From Nocardioidaceae bacterium (lineage in GTDB: Bacteria > Actinomycetota > Actinomycetes > Propionibacteriales > Nocardioidaceae): a stretch of 44,888 nucleotides of DNA. The notes below the pieces were generated by a model that was not told where the DNA came from, made no database searches, and saw only the letters and a program-made list of their open reading frames with translations. The stretch covers positions 1-44,888 of the forward strand of contig JACCVZ010000067.1 in the NCBI GenBank assembly GCA_013697905.1, written 5' to 3'. Made by a program: the position numbers and the translations under genes. This document shows positions 19,152-31,746 of the stretch, one piece after another. Within the stretch, counting starts at the first letter, position 1; each line of letters starts with the position of its first letter.

Positions 19152-21094
19152 GCATGGGTGACGACACCCCGCGGCTGCACCCCGACGAGCTGAGGCGCGA
19201 GGGCCTGATCGTCCGGCCGGCAGGCCGCGACGACGGCAGCAGCGCGGTGCACGACGGGACGGGCCGCATCCGCCTGCGCTTCCAGCCCTCCGACCGCGAG
19301 GTCAGGGTGCCGCCCGGTGTCAGCGTCTTCGACGCGGCCAGCTGGAACGGCATCGCGATCGACTCGACCTGCGGAGGTCACGGCACCTGCAAGAAGTGCA
19401 AGGTGCAGATCGTCGACGGCTCGGTCCCCGTCCAGCGGCTCGACATACGCAGCTTCACCGGCGAACAGCTGCAGAACGGGTGGCGGTTGGCCTGCCTGAC
19501 CCAGGCGACTCGGGACCTCACCATCGACGTTCCTCCGATGCTCACCCGGCCGAAGGCCGCGACGGTCGGGGTGGGACGGCAGGTGATCTTGCGGCCGGCC
19601 ATTCAGAAGCGCTATGTCGAGCTGACCGAGCCCACCCTGTCCGACCAGACCACCGACCTGGCCCGGCTGTTGGCCGCGATCGAGGACCTCGAGCTGCGCG
19701 TCGACCTGCACGCCCTACGACGACTGCCGGCCGTGGCGCGGCGCAGCGACTTCAAGCTGACCGCCGTCATCGTCGACGACGTGCTCATCGACGTCGAGGA
19801 AGGCGACACGACCGAGCGTCGTTACGCCATCGCCTTCGACCTGGGTACGACGACGGTGGTGGCCACCCTGCTCGACACGGCAACCGGGACACCGGCAGCG
19901 GTCGCCTCCATGCTCAACAAGCAGCAGCCGTTCGGCGGTGACGTCATCACGCGGATCAGCGCGACGATGATGGACCCGAACGCGCTCGACCGCTTGCGCC
20001 GGCTGGCCCACGACACGCTCGACGAGCTGACCCGCGAGGTCTGCGCCGAGGCCGGGATCGACCCGGCGGAGATCTACGAGATCGCGGTGGCGGGCAACGC
20101 CACGATGGCGGCGCTGGCGCTCGGCATCGACCCTGAGCCACTGGGTGTTGCGCCGTTCGTGATGTCGTCGGCGACCATGCCGGAGCTGCTCGCGACCGAT
20201 CTCGGGGTCCGGGTACACCCCCGGGCGCGCGCCGTCGTACTGCCGGCGCTCGGTGCGTACGTCGGCGGCGACATCGTCGCCGGCATGCTCGCCTCCGGGA
20301 TGGACCGGGACAAGCGGCTGCGGCTCTTCATCGATGTCGGCACCAACTGTGAGATCGTCCTCGGCGACGGTGAGCGGATCCTGTCCACCGCGGCGCCGGC
20401 AGGACCGGCGTTCGAGGGCGGCGCGATCCGGTGCGGCATGCGTGCCGCCGACGGGGCGATCGAGGTCGTCAAGGTCGCTGACGACGCCGTCGCGTGCCAG
20501 GTGATCGGCGACGTGCCCGCGCAGGGCCTGTGCGGTTCGGGACTGGTCGACGCGGTCTCGGAGCTGGTGCGCGTCGGACTGCTGGACGCGAGTGGCCGCT
20601 TTGTCGCCGAGGATGTCGCGACGGCGGTCCACCCGGGCCTCGCTGACCGGCTCGGGGTCATCAACGGTGAACGGGTCTTCGCACTGTCCTGGCACGAGGA
20701 CGGCGCGCAGCAGCTGGAAGACTCTGTCTATCTCAGCCAACGCGACGTCCGTGAGCTCCAGTTCGCCAAGGCGGCGATTTCGACCGGGTGGACCTTGCTG
20801 CTCGAGGAGCTTGGCGTCGAGCCCGCCGACGTACAACAGGTGTTGCTCGCAGGTTCCTTCGGGTCCTACCTGTCCCCGGCCAGCGCCATCCGGATCGGGC
20901 TGGTGCCGAAGCTTCCTGTGCTGCGGATCGTCAGCGCTGGCAACGTCGCCGGTGAGGGCGCGAAGATGGCGCTGCTCAGCGTCCAGGAGCGCCGGGGTGC
21001 CCACGCGTTGCTCGAGGAGGTGCGGTATGTCGAGCTCTCCGACCGGCCCGACTTCAACGACCAGTTCATCGACCAGCTCGCCTTCCCCGGCTGA
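19148..21094 (+). CDS. Corrinoid activation/regeneration protein, RACo-like ([2Fe-2S] plus ASKHA ATPase)
   Basis: [17 protein letters not shown] (C-x5-C-x2-C) and later [54 protein letters not shown]; overlaps the preceding stop. Confidence 0.93.
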   Translation: MSMGDDTPRLHPDELRREGLIVRPAGRDDGSSAVHDGTGRIRLRFQPSDREVRVPPGVSVFDAASWNGIAIDSTCGGHGTCKKCKVQIVDGSVPVQRLDIRSFTGEQLQNGWRLACLTQATRDLTIDVPPMLTRPKAATVGVGRQVILRPAIQKRYVELTEPTLSDQTTDLARLLAAIEDLELRVDLHALRRLPAVARRSDFKLTAVIVDDVLIDVEEGDTTERRYAIAFDLGTTTVVATLLDTATGTPAAVASMLNKQQPFGGDVITRISATMMDPNALDRLRRLAHDTLDELTREVCAEAGIDPAEIYEIAVAGNATMAALALGIDPEPLGVAPFVMSSATMPELLATDLGVRVHPRARAVVLPALGAYVGGDIVAGMLASGMDRDKRLRLFIDVGTNCEIVLGDGERILSTAAPAGPAFEGGAIRCGMRAADGAIEVVKVADDAVACQVIGDVPAQGLCGSGLVDAVSELVRVGLLDASGRFVAEDVATAVHPGLADRLGVINGERVFALSWHEDGAQQLEDSVYLSQRDVRELQFAKAAISTGWTLLLEELGVEPADVQQVLLAGSFGSYLSPASAIRIGLVPKLPVLRIVSAGNVAGEGAKMALLSVQERRGAHALLEEVRYVELSDRPDFNDQFIDQLAFPG

Positions 21095-21119
21095 ACGAGC
21101 GCACGCTGCGGTTGCAGCC

Positions 21120-21749
21120 GTGCCGGGCTTGAGTCCTTCTGCCGCGCCGCCGACCGGTCACATCGCAGCAAGGCGTGCCGTGATCGCCTGCGGCGCGATC
21201 GCCCAACCCTGCAACGAGATCGTCCAGCGCCGCGGCTGGCCCGTCGACATCCATCCGCTTCCGCCCTTGCTGCACAACCGACCCGACCGCATTGCCGGTG
21301 AGGTTGAACAACTCGCGATGGAACTGGCGAGCCGCTACGACCAGGTCGCCGTCGCATACGCCGACTGCGGGACCTACGGCGCACTTGACGAGGTGTGCGA
21401 CCGCTTGTCGCTGCGACGGTTGGCGGGACTGCACTGCTACGACGTGTACGCCGGCGCAACGCGGCTGCAGGCATTCTTCCGCGAGCAACCCGGTACCTAC
21501 GTGCTCACCGACTTCTTGGCTCGCTCCTTCGCGCGGACGGTCGTCACGGAACTGGGGCTGGACCGCTACCCCGACCTGCGCGACTCCTACTTCGGTCACT
21601 ACACCCGAGTGATGTGGCTGGCCCAGCGACCCGACCGGGAGACGCGGGAGCTGGCCGAGCGCGCTGCCGCCACGATCGGGCTCCCGCTCACCGTCGTCGA
21701 GACCGGGACCGGGGGGCTGGAGCGCGAGCTGGAGAGCTTGCTGACATGA
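21120..21749 (+). CDS. DUF1638 family protein (start uncertain)
   Basis: [14 protein letters not shown]..., [73 protein letters not shown]. Confidence 0.75.
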   Translation: MPGLSPSAAPPTGHIAARRAVIACGAIAQPCNEIVQRRGWPVDIHPLPPLLHNRPDRIAGEVEQLAMELASRYDQVAVAYADCGTYGALDEVCDRLSLRRLAGLHCYDVYAGATRLQAFFREQPGTYVLTDFLARSFARTVVTELGLDRYPDLRDSYFGHYTRVMWLAQRPDRETRELAERAAATIGLPLTVVETGTGGLERELESLLT

Positions 21750-21774
21750 GGCCATCGGGGTCGCTGCCCCCGGC

Positions 21775-22638
21775 TCAGCCCTGCGACCGCGCGTCCGTTC
21801 GGCCGAGGACTTCCTGGCGCCAGGCCTCCGTCTCGGCGACCTGGTTGAACGTGAACAAATGCAGACCGCGCACCTGCAGAGCGGGGTCGGTGAGCAACGG
21901 CGCGGACTTCTGGAGGAACCGCTCCGGACTGAACCCACCGGGCACGGCGATCCGCGCGAAGGTGGTCGCGTGGGACTTCAGGAACCGGACCGACTGACCC
22001 ACCCCGACCTTCGCCGCCATGCTGACCAGCTTGGCCCTTTCGACCGGACCGGGAAGCCCGAGTAGCACCGGCAGCGTGATGCCACGGCGGCGCATCCGAC
22101 CCAACCAGCCGCCGATCGCCTCGGAGTCGAAACACAGGTTGCTGACAACGTACGTCGCGTGCTGGCGCTTGTCCCACATCGACTGGATCGTGACGTCGTC
22201 CTCGATCGCCGGATGGCTCTCGGGGTAGCCGGTGATGCCGACCTCGGCGAAAGGCCGCCCCAGCTGGGTGAGGTGCTCCAGCATGGCGAGGGAGCCGGCG
22301 TACTCTCCGGCGGGTGGGTCGGCGTCCCCTGCGGGGCAGAAGACATTTGTGACGCCGATGCCGACCAGCCGGTCGGCGATCTCGGTCAGCTCGGAGTTGC
22401 CGGAGATCATCCGCGCAGCAAGATGGGGGACGACGCGGTAGCCGTGCGCCACCAGTCGCGAAGTGAGGTCGAGCGTCGCCTCGATGCCTTTCGCGGGGCT
22501 CGCCGTGACCGTCAACGTCACGTCGCGCGGCACCGCGTCGACGAGCGTCTGCTCCACCTTCGCGGTCGGTAGCACCTCGTAACGGGCGGTCGCGAGCGCC
22601 TTCCGCACCACCGCCTGCGTCGCGGCTTTGTTGCGCAT
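21775..22638 (-). CDS. metF: Methylenetetrahydrofolate reductase-like protein
   Basis: VTLTVTASPAKGIEATLDLTSRLVAHGYRVVPHLAARM..., VFCPAGDADPPAGEY, GFSPERFLQ, GLHLFTFNQVAETEAW; 287 aa. Confidence 0.82.
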   Translation of the reverse strand: MRNKAATQAVVRKALATARYEVLPTAKVEQTLVDAVPRDVTLTVTASPAKGIEATLDLTSRLVAHGYRVVPHLAARMISGNSELTEIADRLVGIGVTNVFCPAGDADPPAGEYAGSLAMLEHLTQLGRPFAEVGITGYPESHPAIEDDVTIQSMWDKRQHATYVVSNLCFDSEAIGGWLGRMRRRGITLPVLLGLPGPVERAKLVSMAAKVGVGQSVRFLKSHATTFARIAVPGGFSPERFLQKSAPLLTDPALQVRGLHLFTFNQVAETEAWRQEVLGRTDARSQG

Positions 22639-22727
22639 CGCTCAACCCATCTCGTTATACGCACCAGCACTTGGGGGACCATCGTAGACGGCGCGGACCT
22701 CGCTGGGAATGCCCGGCGTCCGCGTGG

Positions 22728-23012
22728 TCAGGCAGGTCGGGAGGGGATCGCTGCGGCGAGGACGATCATGCCGGCGCAGCAGATACCCAGCGCGGTGAGG
22801 TCGACGTACCGGCGCCGCACCCGGAGCATCCCGGCACGCTCCTCCGGCAACACCGCGCGCGACACAAACGCGACGCCGAACGCGACGCCCATCACGCTGG
22901 TGCCGGTGCGCCAGGCGCCGTACGTCACGATGCCGAGGCCGACGAACAGCACGGCGAGCACCACGAGATAGATGATCCCACCCGTCGTGGAGGGCTTCTT
23001 CAGCCAGTTCAC
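22728..23012 (-). CDS. DUF3017 membrane protein
   Basis: Short hydrophobic protein overlapping the folD stop, as is usual in actinobacteria. Confidence 0.75.
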   Translation of the reverse strand: MNWLKKPSTTGGIIYLVVLAVLFVGLGIVTYGAWRTGTSVMGVAFGVAFVSRAVLPEERAGMLRVRRRYVDLTALGICCAGMIVLAAAIPSRPA

Positions 23013-23866
23013 CGCAGCCCGGCCGCACGTTCAGCGGCCTCGACGACATTGGTGAGCAGGAGTGCCCGCGTCATCGGTCCGACGCCGCCCGGCATCGGAG
23101 CGACGTGACCGGCTACCTCGAGCACCTCAGGTGCGACGTCTCCGACGATCCCAGCGGCAGTGCGAGAGGTCCCGACGTCGAGCACGACAGCGCCGGGGCG
23201 AACCATGTCCTCGGTGATGAGCCCGGCGACTCCTGCCGCCGCGACGACGATGTCGGCGCGCTGCACGTGGGTCGCCAGGTCCCTCGTGCCGGTGTGGCAC
23301 AACGTCACCGTGCAGTTCTCCGTACGCCGGGTGAGCAGAAGGCCGAGCGGGCGACCGACCGTGACACCGCGGCCGACAACGCAGACCTCAGCGCCTTCGA
23401 GCGTGACCTCGTACGCGCGCAGAAGCTCGACGATCGCGCGCGGCGTGCAGGGCAATGGGCCGTCGGCCATCAGCACGAGTCTCCCAAGGTTCATCGGGTG
23501 CAGCCCGTCGGCGTCCTTGTCGGGGTCGACCAGCTCGAGGGCGCGCTGCGAGTCGAGATGCTTGGGAAGTGGGAGCTGCACGATGAACCCGGTGCAGGTG
23601 GGGTCCTCGTTGAGCGCGACGATGCGTTCGGTGAGGAACTGCTGGTCGATGTCGGCGGGGTGATGCTCCCGCAAGGAGGCGATGCCGACCTGCGCACAGT
23701 CGCGGTGCTTCCCGCCGACGTAGGACATGCTCCCGGGGTCGTCGCCGACCAGCACGGTGCCGAGACCCGGGGTGACTCCCTGGCCGGCAAGCCGCTCGAC
23801 GCGTTGCTTAAGGTCGTCTCGGATGGCCGCCGCGGTCGCCTTACCATCCAGGATCTGCGCAGTCAC
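23009..23866 (-). CDS. folD: Bifunctional methylene-THF dehydrogenase/methenyl-THF cyclohydrolase
   Basis: [70 protein letters not shown]. Confidence 0.96.
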   Translation of the reverse strand: MTAQILDGKATAAAIRDDLKQRVERLAGQGVTPGLGTVLVGDDPGSMSYVGGKHRDCAQVGIASLREHHPADIDQQFLTERIVALNEDPTCTGFIVQLPLPKHLDSQRALELVDPDKDADGLHPMNLGRLVLMADGPLPCTPRAIVELLRAYEVTLEGAEVCVVGRGVTVGRPLGLLLTRRTENCTVTLCHTGTRDLATHVQRADIVVAAAGVAGLITEDMVRPGAVVLDVGTSRTAAGIVGDVAPEVLEVAGHVAPMPGGVGPMTRALLLTNVVEAAERAAGLR

Positions 23867-23968
23867 GCGCCGATTGTGTCACGGCGCTGACCGCCCGCCT
23901 TGTCGTACGGCCGCTCCTCAACGCGCGGCTTGACCGTCGGGCACTCACCGCGAACAGGACACGCCACC

Positions 23969-25524
<1,556 letters not shown>

Positions 25525-25528
<4 letters not shown>

Positions 25529-26130
25529 AAGATGGTTGCCTTCCTGCCGGTGATGCTGAACCCGCGGCGGGCGATGCGCCCGACCGCATCGACGAGCATG
25601 GCCCGTTCCGCGACCTTGATCCGCTCGTGTAGGGACTCCGCGGTGTCGTCGTTCTCGACGGGCACCGCGGTCTGCGCCAGGATCGGCCCGGTGTCGACGC
25701 CTGCGTCGACGACAAACAACGTCGCGCCGGTGATCTTCACTCCGTGGTCGAGAGCTTCCTGTGGGGCGCGTATGCCGGGGAACGACGGCGACAACGCCGG
25801 GTGGGTGTTGACCGTGCGTCCGCCGAATCTGCGAAGGAACTCCGGGCCGGTCAGCTTCATGAACCCCGCCAGCACCACCAGGTCGGGCTCGTGGGCCGCC
25901 GCCGCGTCGGCGAGGGCCACGTCCCAGCCGGCGCGGTCGGCGTACGACGACAGCGAGAGCTCGAATGTCGCGATACCTGCAGCCGCAGCCCGGGCCACCC
26001 CACCGGTGCCCTGACGGTCGGCACCCACGGCGACGACGTCGGCGCCGTACGCCGGGTCACGACAGGCGTCGAGCAACGACTGCAGGTTGGTGCCGCCCCC
26101 CGACACCAGGACGACCAGACGCGCAGGCAC
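25525..26130 (-). CDS. purN: Phosphoribosylglycinamide formyltransferase
   Basis: [78 protein letters not shown]. Confidence 0.96.
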
Positions 26131-26220
26131 ACAGGCTCCTCAGATGGTGGCAACGGCCGACGCACACGATAGCGACATGACCAGAGGCCGGCTTCGCGTA
26201 GTCGGGGGCGGACGGAACGA

Positions 26221-27423
26221 TCAGAGCCCACTCCGGCGCGTCAGGCCGGTGCCGGCCCAGCGCGCTCCGGCAGCCGTCACAGCGCCGCCCAGCAGGAACG
26301 CCAACGCGCAGACGCCCATCGTGCCCCAGACGTCCGGGCCGATGTCCTGCATCCGGCCCGGCCCGACCGAGCCTCGGGACAGCGCGGTCAAGGCTGCGAA
26401 GCCGACTCCGCCCAGCAGCCCGGCCAGGCCACCACGCAGGGCAGCATGGTCCACCCCGTAGACCGGAAAGTGCCGCACGGCGACCACACCGGCGACCGCG
26501 CCGGCCAGAACCGGCAGCACGACGAGCGCGCTCAACCACCAGGAGGAACCGTCACCTTGGGGCAGTGCCCCCAGCAGCGGGAAGGCGGGCAATACGCCGA
26601 GGTGGACGTCGCCGGGCGCGACGGAGGTGCCGGTCCCGAGCGAGAATCCAGGTCCGGCGATGAAGGCACCCGCGCTCAGCACAGCGTTCGGCACCAGAGC
26701 GGCGCCCAGCAGGGCCAGCACAAGACCGCCGAGGATGCCTGCCCCGGCTCCCTCCGCAAGCGTCGTCACGTCGCCGAAGTGAACCAGCAGGCTTGCAGTG
26801 AACAGCAACGCCCCAGACGCCACCATCACCGCTAACCCGGTGACACCGCCGTACAGGCTGGCTCGCACCTCCTCCGGGAGCAGGGCGAAGAGCTCGTGGC
26901 CGCGACCCGTTCCTCGCAGTACGCCGAGGCCGCCGAGCACAAGTGCCAGCCCCGCCGGCGCCACGGCGCTGCGCACCAGGCCGGCGTGCACGGTCTGAGT
27001 CGAGGTGAGCACGGCGACAGCGGCACCGGCGGCGCCGTATCCGAGGGTCCCCGCAGCCACGCCCGCAGCCACGTCGCCCCAGCCGCGCACCACCGAGTGG
27101 GCCCCCGCCCACCGACCGGTGCGGTAGAGCAGGTAGCCCCACAGACACATCAACCCGAGCGGCACGGCAGTAAGAGCGGTGCCTTCAACTATCAGGCCGC
27201 TGCCGTTGCCGACGAGCCAGCCGAAAGCGCCGGTGCGAACGGCCGAGCCGAACGCACCTGAGCCGCCGGAGAACCACACAGCCACGGCAACCGCGAGACA
27301 GCTGATGAGACCGACCGCGGCAGTGCCCGCAACAGCCAGCAGGGTCGACAGCGCCAGGGGTCGGCTCGGCGTCGGCTCGGTCGGCCGGACCCTCAGGATG
27401 GGACGGGACACGAGCTCAGTCAT
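26221..27423 (-). CDS. DUF6350 family multi-pass membrane protein
   Basis: Multiple TM segments; position upstream of purN typical of actinobacteria. Confidence 0.7.
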   Translation of the reverse strand: MTELVSRPILRVRPTEPTPSRPLALSTLLAVAGTAAVGLISCLAVAVAVWFSGGSGAFGSAVRTGAFGWLVGNGSGLIVEGTALTAVPLGLMCLWGYLLYRTGRWAGAHSVVRGWGDVAAGVAAGTLGYGAAGAAVAVLTSTQTVHAGLVRSAVAPAGLALVLGGLGVLRGTGRGHELFALLPEEVRASLYGGVTGLAVMVASGALLFTASLLVHFGDVTTLAEGAGAGILGGLVLALLGAALVPNAVLSAGAFIAGPGFSLGTGTSVAPGDVHLGVLPAFPLLGALPQGDGSSWWLSALVVLPVLAGAVAGVVAVRHFPVYGVDHAALRGGLAGLLGGVGFAALTALSRGSVGPGRMQDIGPDVWGTMGVCALAFLLGGAVTAAGARWAGTGLTRRSGL

Positions 27424-27586
27424 TGCCGTTCATCGTCTCCCGGGGGACGCCCAGCGTGATGGCTGACACGCCGCACGCCTGCGCTCCGAGGCCAAGGATC
27501 GTCACCGCGGCGGGTTTGTTCTTCCTCACCGATACTCGTTACCGTCGCACCAGGGCTGTCCCCACCCCCGGCAAGGAGTGACGTCG

Positions 27587-29434
27587 ATGTCGCGCGCCGA
27601 CGCATACGCTGCGTTCTACCGCGAGGGCCGCACCCGGCTGCTGGTGCAGGTCTACGCCTTCTGCGGCGACACCGAGGTCGCCCAACGGGCGCTGTCCGAC
27701 GCCTACGTCGCCGCCGCGCACCACTGGCGCAAGCTGGCCGGCGTCCGCGACCCGGACGCGTGGATGCGCGAGCGGGCGTTCCGGGCCACGAGCCGCGCCC
27801 AGAACCAGGGCCGCAAGCCGTGGTATGTCCGTGCCAAGAGAACGGCCGACGAGCACCGCGGCCTGCTCCACGTCCTGCACGCACTCGAGCCGGCCGACCG
27901 GCAGCTGCTGATCGTGCGATCACTGGCCGGTGTCGACCTCTCCACCGCGGCCCGCGAAGTCGGGTTGACCGACGAGGCGGCCGAAGCATCACTCCAGCGC
28001 TCCGCCGACCGCCTGCGCAGAGCCGGCACCGACCCCTCCCCTGCCGCCGTCACCGCCGCGCTGGCGGGCCTGCGGCACGACCTGACCGCGGAACCCGTCG
28101 AACGGGCCAGCCGGCTCCGGCGCGAAGGCAACCGTCGCAGGCATACCCACATGGCGCTGGCCGGCCTCCTTTCGCTGGCGCTCGTGATCGGCGCCGGTGC
28201 GCTGACCGCCACCCGGTTGCCGACGCCGAACGCTCCCGAGGCAACTGCCCCGACGCCCGACCGGCCCACCGTCACACCCGACCGGGCGGACCCCGCGCCG
28301 GAGCCGGCGTTCGACACCACCGAGCTGTCCTCCGTCGCAGACCTGCGAAGGCTTGGCTTACCCCGCCCATGGCGACTCATCGAGACATCGCCCGACTTCG
28401 GTGTCACGACGCCGTACGACGCGTGCCTGCCAGCAGTGCCGAGCGACCCACACGCCGAGCACTCATGGGTCCGCACGTTCGAGTCCGGCACCGGGAGTCG
28501 CCGCACCGTGGCTGTCCACGCGCTCGAAGTCTCAAGATCGGCCGACGCCTCTGACCGCAACTACAGGCGACTGGTGAAGACGTACTCCGGCTGCCTCGCG
28601 GACAACCACCAGATTGAGCGTTACGCAGCACTGCGTGGCGTCGGTGACGCAGGCAGCCTGATCACGATGCGATACGTCGACCGCCGAGGCATCCACGACC
28701 AGCAGGTGGCCATCGCCCAGTCCGGAACTGCGGTCATCACCTGGGTCATCGACGCCCCCACGACCGGACCGGTGGTCGGTGCGCGGCTGGTCGGACTCGC
28801 CGCGGCGTCCGTGCGCCGCGTGTGTGCGGCAGCAACCGGCAGCTGCGGTCGGCGCCCTTTCACCGCGGTCGAACAACCACCGCCGAGCGTCGACCGCGCC
28901 AAGGGCTTTCTCACCGTGGTCGACCTGCCGGTCTTCGCCGGTCTCACCGACCCATGGGTCGCGACCGGGCCGAGCACCGCGCGGATCAATCCGGCCGCCA
29001 CCGACTGCGACCGCGCCGACTTCGCCGGTGCCGGGGCCGAGCTGATCCGCGCCCGCAGCTTCGTGGTACCCGACGCAGAGAGGCTGCCGGACATCTTCGG
29101 CATGACGCAGACGGTGGGCAGGTTCGGCTCCGTCGACGCGGCCAACGCGTTCCTCGACGAGGTCGACGCATCCGTCCGAGGTTGCAGCGATCGTCAGATC
29201 TCCCTCGAGGTCAATGCCGACGACCCCATCACGGTGGCGCGGGGGGGCGGGCGCACCTACGAGATCACCCTGACCACCTCGGAGTCACGCACGATCACTT
29301 TCCGGATGGGACTGATCCGGGTGGGCACCCAGGTTGCCCAGATAACCTTCACGCCCAGCGAGCGGTTCGACGTGTCTCCCGACGAGTTCGATCAGGTCGT
29401 GCAACGCGCCGCCTTGCGGGCCACCCAAGCGTGA
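27587..29434 (+). CDS. ECF sigma-like N-terminal region fused through a TM helix to a large extracytoplasmic domain
   Basis: YAAFYREGRTRLLVQVYAFCGDTEVAQRALSDAYVAAAHHW (region-2-like), EPADRQLLIVRSLAGVDLSTAAREVGLTDEAAEASLQRSADRLRR (region-4-like), TM MALAGLLSLALVIGAGALTA, ~400-aa C-terminus; AAGGAG at 27573. Confidence 0.7.
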   Translation: MSRADAYAAFYREGRTRLLVQVYAFCGDTEVAQRALSDAYVAAAHHWRKLAGVRDPDAWMRERAFRATSRAQNQGRKPWYVRAKRTADEHRGLLHVLHALEPADRQLLIVRSLAGVDLSTAAREVGLTDEAAEASLQRSADRLRRAGTDPSPAAVTAALAGLRHDLTAEPVERASRLRREGNRRRHTHMALAGLLSLALVIGAGALTATRLPTPNAPEATAPTPDRPTVTPDRADPAPEPAFDTTELSSVADLRRLGLPRPWRLIETSPDFGVTTPYDACLPAVPSDPHAEHSWVRTFESGTGSRRTVAVHALEVSRSADASDRNYRRLVKTYSGCLADNHQIERYAALRGVGDAGSLITMRYVDRRGIHDQQVAIAQSGTAVITWVIDAPTTGPVVGARLVGLAAASVRRVCAAATGSCGRRPFTAVEQPPPSVDRAKGFLTVVDLPVFAGLTDPWVATGPSTARINPAATDCDRADFAGAGAELIRARSFVVPDAERLPDIFGMTQTVGRFGSVDAANAFLDEVDASVRGCSDRQISLEVNADDPITVARGGGRTYEITLTTSESRTITFRMGLIRVGTQVAQITFTPSERFDVSPDEFDQVVQRAALRATQA

Positions 29435-29513
29435 CTCGCCGGACTGGTGGAGCCCAGGGCGATCCGACTGTGACGGCACCGAGGCGACCTGTCGGCCGGA
29501 TTGTTCGGGCACG

Positions 29514-30395
29514 CTACTGCTCGAGCAGGTCCCGCATCAGCTGAGCCGTCTCGGACGGAGTCTTGCCGACCTTGACGCCAGCCGCTTCGAGGGCTTCCTT
29601 CTTGGCCTGCGCTGTCCCGGACGAGCCGGACACGATCGCTCCGGCGTGACCCATCGTCTTGCCTTCCGGAGCGGTGAAGCCGGCGACGTACCCGACTACG
29701 GCCTTGCTGATGTTGTCCTCGATGTACGCCGCCGCACGCTCCTCGGCATCGCCACCGATCTCGCCGATCATCACGATGGCGTCGGTGTCTGGGTCGTCCT
29801 GGAACGCTTGCAGTACGTCGATGTGGGTGGTCCCGACGATGGGGTCCCCGCCGATGCCGACTGCGGAGGAGAAGCCGATGTCACGCAGCTCGTACATCAT
29901 CTGGTAGGTCAGCGTCCCAGACTTCGACACGAGACCGATGCGCCCGGCCTTGGTGATGTCTGCCGGGATGATTCCGGCATTGGACTTGCCGGGGCTGATC
30001 AGCCCGGGGCAGTTGGGGCCGATCACCCGTGAGGTGCCCTTGGACTGCGCATAGGCGAACAGCTCCGCGGTGTCACTGACTGGCACTCCCTCGGTGATCA
30101 CCACGATGAGCGGGATGCCGGCGTCAACGGACTCCACGACCGCAGCCAACGTGTGCTTCGGCGGCACGAAGACCACCGAGACGTCCGCCCCGGTGGCCCC
30201 CACGGCTTCGGCGACAGAGTTGAACACCGGGACGGAAGCACCGTCGAAGTCGACGGTCTGACCACCCTTCTTCGGCGTCACTCCGCCCACGACGCTGGTG
30301 CCGGAGTCGAGCATCCGCTGGGTGTGCTTCGAGCCCTCGGATCCCGTCATGCCCTGCACGATGACCTTGGAGCCCTCGGTCAGGAAGATCGCCAT
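29514..30395 (-). CDS. sucD: Succinyl-CoA ligase alpha subunit
   Basis: [69 protein letters not shown]. Confidence 0.97.
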   Translation of the reverse strand: MAIFLTEGSKVIVQGMTGSEGSKHTQRMLDSGTSVVGGVTPKKGGQTVDFDGASVPVFNSVAEAVGATGADVSVVFVPPKHTLAAVVESVDAGIPLIVVITEGVPVSDTAELFAYAQSKGTSRVIGPNCPGLISPGKSNAGIIPADITKAGRIGLVSKSGTLTYQMMYELRDIGFSSAVGIGGDPIVGTTHIDVLQAFQDDPDTDAIVMIGEIGGDAEERAAAYIEDNISKAVVGYVAGFTAPEGKTMGHAGAIVSGSSGTAQAKKEALEAAGVKVGKTPSETAQLMRDLLEQ

Positions 30396-30396
30396 G

Positions 30397-31572
30397 TCAG
30401 CTCCTGTCCGATGGTGCGGACGATTCGGCGAGCTCGGCGGCCCTGTCGGCGCCGCCGTCCATGGTGTCGGCGAGCGTCACCAGTGGGTGGTGGGCATCGT
30501 CGAGAATCCGGCGGCCCTCCACGACGTTGTTGCCGTCGAGGCGCACGACGAGGGGCTTGTTCGCCTCGTCACCCAGAAGCTCGAGCGCGTTGACGATGCC
30601 GTTCGCGACCGCGTCACAGGCGGTGATGCCGCCGAACACGTTGACGAAGACACTCTTGACCTGTGGGTCGCCAAGAATGATGTGCAGGCCGTCCGCCATC
30701 ACCTCGGCCGACGCGCCACCCCCGATGTCGAGGAAGTTGGCGGGCTTCACTCCCGAGTGCTTTTCCCCGGCGTACGCCACCACGTCAAGGGTCGCCATCA
30801 CGAGCCCGGCACCGTTGCCGATGATCCCGACAGCGCCGTCGAGCTTCACGTAGTTGAGCCCCTTCGCCTTCGCCTCCGCCTCGAGCGGCGCTTCAGCGCC
30901 TTTGTCCTCGAAGGCCGAGTGGTCGGCGTGCCGGAAGTCGGCGTTGTCGTCAAGGGTCACCTTGCCATCGAGCGCGTCGAGGTGGCCGTCACCGAGCCGG
31001 ACGAGAGGGTTCACCTCGACGAGCGACGCGTCCTCCTCGACGAAGACCGTCCACAACTTCTGGATGACGCCGACTGCTTCGTCGGCCACGTCGGCCGGGA
31101 AGCCAGTAGCCTCGACGATCTCGTGAGCCTTGGCCTCGTCGACACCGACCAGCGGGTCGATAGCCACCTGAGCGACGGCATCCGGGTTCTCATGTGCCGT
31201 GACCTCGATCTCGACACCCCCCTCGGTGCTGGCGATGCAGAGGTAGCGACGGTTGGTCCGGTCGACGAGGTACGAGAAGTAGTACTCCTCGGCGATGTCA
31301 GCGGTCGGAGCCACCAGCACTCTGCGGACGATGTGACCGTTGATGTTCATGCCCAGGATCTCGCCGGCCCTCGCGACGGCGTCCTCGGGGCTTTCGGCGA
31401 GCTTCACACCGCCCGCCTTCCCGCGGCCACCGGCCTTCACCTGCGCCTTGACGACGACGCGGCCACCGAGCCGCTGAGCCGCGTCGTGCGCGTCCTCGGG
31501 GTTCTCGACGACTACGCCCATGGTTACGGGCACGCCATGCTTGGCGAACAGCTCCTTCGCCTGGTACTCCAT
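30397..31572 (-). CDS. sucC: Succinyl-CoA ligase beta subunit
   Basis: [19 protein letters not shown]..., [53 protein letters not shown]. Confidence 0.96.
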   Translation of the reverse strand: MEYQAKELFAKHGVPVTMGVVVENPEDAHDAAQRLGGRVVVKAQVKAGGRGKAGGVKLAESPEDAVARAGEILGMNINGHIVRRVLVAPTADIAEEYYFSYLVDRTNRRYLCIASTEGGVEIEVTAHENPDAVAQVAIDPLVGVDEAKAHEIVEATGFPADVADEAVGVIQKLWTVFVEEDASLVEVNPLVRLGDGHLDALDGKVTLDDNADFRHADHSAFEDKGAEAPLEAEAKAKGLNYVKLDGAVGIIGNGAGLVMATLDVVAYAGEKHSGVKPANFLDIGGGASAEVMADGLHIILGDPQVKSVFVNVFGGITACDAVANGIVNALELLGDEANKPLVVRLDGNNVVEGRRILDDAHHPLVTLADTMDGGADRAAELAESSAPSDRS

Positions 31573-31746
31573 CAGATCCACGGTGTCGCCGTCCTTCTGG
31601 CTCTGTCCGACGGGCCGGTGTCCCGCTGCTGCCCAGGCGCCGCCGACCATGGGCGTCAGCAGCGGAAAGGTTCCGTGGGGAGCCTAGCCAGCCGAAACTG
31701 ATTTGGCAGACTCGGGGTAGCCAGCCGCCAAACTCGAGAGGATCCC

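Noticed and set aside
21750-21774. GGGG-TCGCTG-CCCC hairpin between DUF1638 and metF
   Set aside because: Short stem with no further support; could be chance in GC-rich DNA.
22642-23049. Minus-strand ORF ending ...SEVRAVYDGPPSAGAYNEMG between metF and DUF3017
   Set aside because: Mostly overlaps DUF3017/folD in another frame and has biased composition; insufficient evidence for a real protein.
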